From: Mucilaginibacter sp. cycad4
Lineage (GTDB): Bacteria > Bacteroidota > Bacteroidia > Sphingobacteriales > Sphingobacteriaceae
DNA: 64,000 nucleotides
Direction: 5' to 3'
NCBI RefSeq assembly: GCF_034263275.1
Contig: NZ_CP139559.1
Coordinates: forward strand, 5,766,001-5,830,000
Part shown: positions 63,157-64,000 of the stretch, in pieces
Position numbering within the stretch: the first letter of the stretch is position 1
How the letters are laid out: each line of letters begins with the position of its first letter
Made by a program: the position numbers and the translations under genes
Notes under the pieces: model-generated
The model's input: only the letters and a program-made list of their open reading frames with translations
The model's database searches: none
Told to the model about the DNA's origin: nothing

Positions 63157-63451
63157 ATTCGTGATGGGTGTTAAGTGAATTAATTACTCTGATTTAATTA
63201 TCATCAGCATATATGGGTTTGCGAAGATCATACCAGGGCACAGGTATTTAAAAATCAATTAGTTATTAGAAATCGACCGAATTTCTAAACGTTATCTCGT
63301 TAATATGCGAAAGCTTTTCGCTATCTCGATTGTAAGAAGTTAACAGGTGGCACTGGGTATGAGAATGGATTTTCGTGCTGCGTGACGAATTCGCGCGATC
63401 GTGAATTATAACCGAAATATTGCCGCACCCAGGTTACTTATTATTAGCTTT

Positions 63452-63482
63452 GTTATTGCGATATGCAATAACAAATATTGCA
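63452..63482. promoter_or_regulatory. Palindromic operator upstream of the HxlR gene
   Basis: GTTATTGC (63452-63459) and GCAATAAC (63465-63472) form a perfect inverted repeat with 5-base spacer GATAT; TATTGCA (63476-63482) adds a third half-site. It lies 18-50 bases before the HxlR ATG and fits self-control plus control of the divergent hydrolase remnant. Confidence 0.6.
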
Positions 63483-63500
63483 TATTCAAGCATCAATTGA

Positions 63501-63932
63501 ATGGAAGCTATATTAAGATCTGACTGTCCAATAAGTTACGCACTCGACCTCTTTGGTGACAAATGGTCACTGCTGATCCTGAGGGATATTATGTTTTTCG
63601 ATAAGCACACTTATTCGGAATTCCTCAATTCGAATGAGAAGATCGCGACCAATATTGCACGCGACCGCCTGGTCAAACTGACACAAAATGGTTTTATTTC
63701 TAAAGGAGATAATCAGCAGCGACACTGGAACAGACCTTATTACCTGACTGAAAAGGCGATTTCTTTAGTTCCCGTAATGGCAGACCTCACGCAGTGGGGC
63801 GCATTGTTTGGACATACTGGCGGTATGGAAAAAATGATTGCCCAATTTAGGGGAAACCGCAACAAAGCAATTGCCCAATTACAGACGCGACTGCGTGAGA
63901 AAATTGAAGTGTTGTCTGAATCCGGAATTTAG
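63501..63932 (+). CDS. HxlR family winged-helix transcriptional regulator
   Basis: 143 residues. SDCPISYALDLFGDKWSLLI is the HxlR helix 1-2 with the conserved Cys9, LRDIMFFDKHTYSEFLNSNE and KIATNIARDRLVKLTQNGFI are the recognition helix and turn, RHWNRPYYLTEKAISLVPVM is the wing. A C-terminal extension (MIAQFRGNRNKAIAQLQTRL) is helical. Regulators of this type often sense electrophiles and control a neighbouring oxidoreductase or hydrolase. Confidence 0.93.
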   Translation: MEAILRSDCPISYALDLFGDKWSLLILRDIMFFDKHTYSEFLNSNEKIATNIARDRLVKLTQNGFISKGDNQQRHWNRPYYLTEKAISLVPVMADLTQWGALFGHTGGMEKMIAQFRGNRNKAIAQLQTRLREKIEVLSESGI

Positions 63933-64000
63933 GCTGCCGAAACTCAACTGTTTTCGAAGACCCAATAGCGCGGATTTCCCGATTGCTTTCTCAGAAAAAT

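Overview
The window looks like a chromosomal segment of a Sphingobacteriaceae bacterium (phylum Bacteroidota), most like Mucilaginibacter or Pedobacter. The basis is two complete SusC/SusD loci each led by an ECF sigma factor and a FecR anti-sigma factor, promoter boxes of the TAnnTTTG type, almost no Shine-Dalgarno sequences, several TTG starts, an STN domain on both SusC proteins, and the rimP-nusA-infB order with a very long proline/alanine-rich IF-2. The genus is an inference from general similarity; no 16S gene is present.

Bases 1-27.8 kb are mostly housekeeping. rimP-nusA-infB (minus, infB cut by the window edge) is followed by a lipoprotein, an S9 peptidase, GNAT acetyltransferases, pepT, an outer-membrane barrel protein, MmcQ and RraB-like proteins, an M14 peptidase, a rhomboid protease, a dipeptide epimerase, two almost identical csbD genes exactly 1200 bases apart, surE and lpxB, a USP-PiT phosphate transporter pair, three tiny genes (two of them paralogous) and an MFS transporter. 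A two-gene AAA ATPase/PD-(D/E)XK-like module (17.9-19.7 kb) interrupts this core and is a candidate defence unit. A structured element with a long-range closing stem and palindromic REP-like repeats lie downstream of lpxB.

A tRNA-Ala(GGC) gene at 27.8 kb separates this core from accessory DNA. From 28.3 to 36.8 kb is a polysaccharide utilisation locus with sigma, FecR, SusC, SusD and a GH29 alpha-L-fucosidase. Then come an MBL hydrolase divergent from an HxlR regulator, an orphan TPR histidine kinase, and a decayed M16 peptidase tail whose frame is broken by a 5-base tandem duplication.

The most notable region is 41.46-46.92 kb: four tightly packed, AT-rich genes. They encode a small protein resembling the middle component of ABC three-component conflict systems, a Rad50-like ABC ATPase with a Cys4 hook, a 561-residue helical protein with a C-terminal PD-(D/E)XK-like domain, and an Mrr-like restriction-endonuclease-fold protein. 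I read it as a probable anti-phage operon, possibly of undescribed composition.

From 48.1 to 59.0 kb a second SusC/SusD locus (sigma, FecR, SusC, SusD, a small lipoprotein, a DUF1735 lipoprotein, an M16 zinc peptidase) suggests peptide rather than glycan uptake. The remainder holds TetR, DUF1810, a small zinc-knuckle protein, another ECF sigma factor, an intact alpha/beta hydrolase, the wreck of a second hydrolase, and an HxlR regulator with a palindromic operator. No IS element, integrase, CRISPR array or rRNA was seen.
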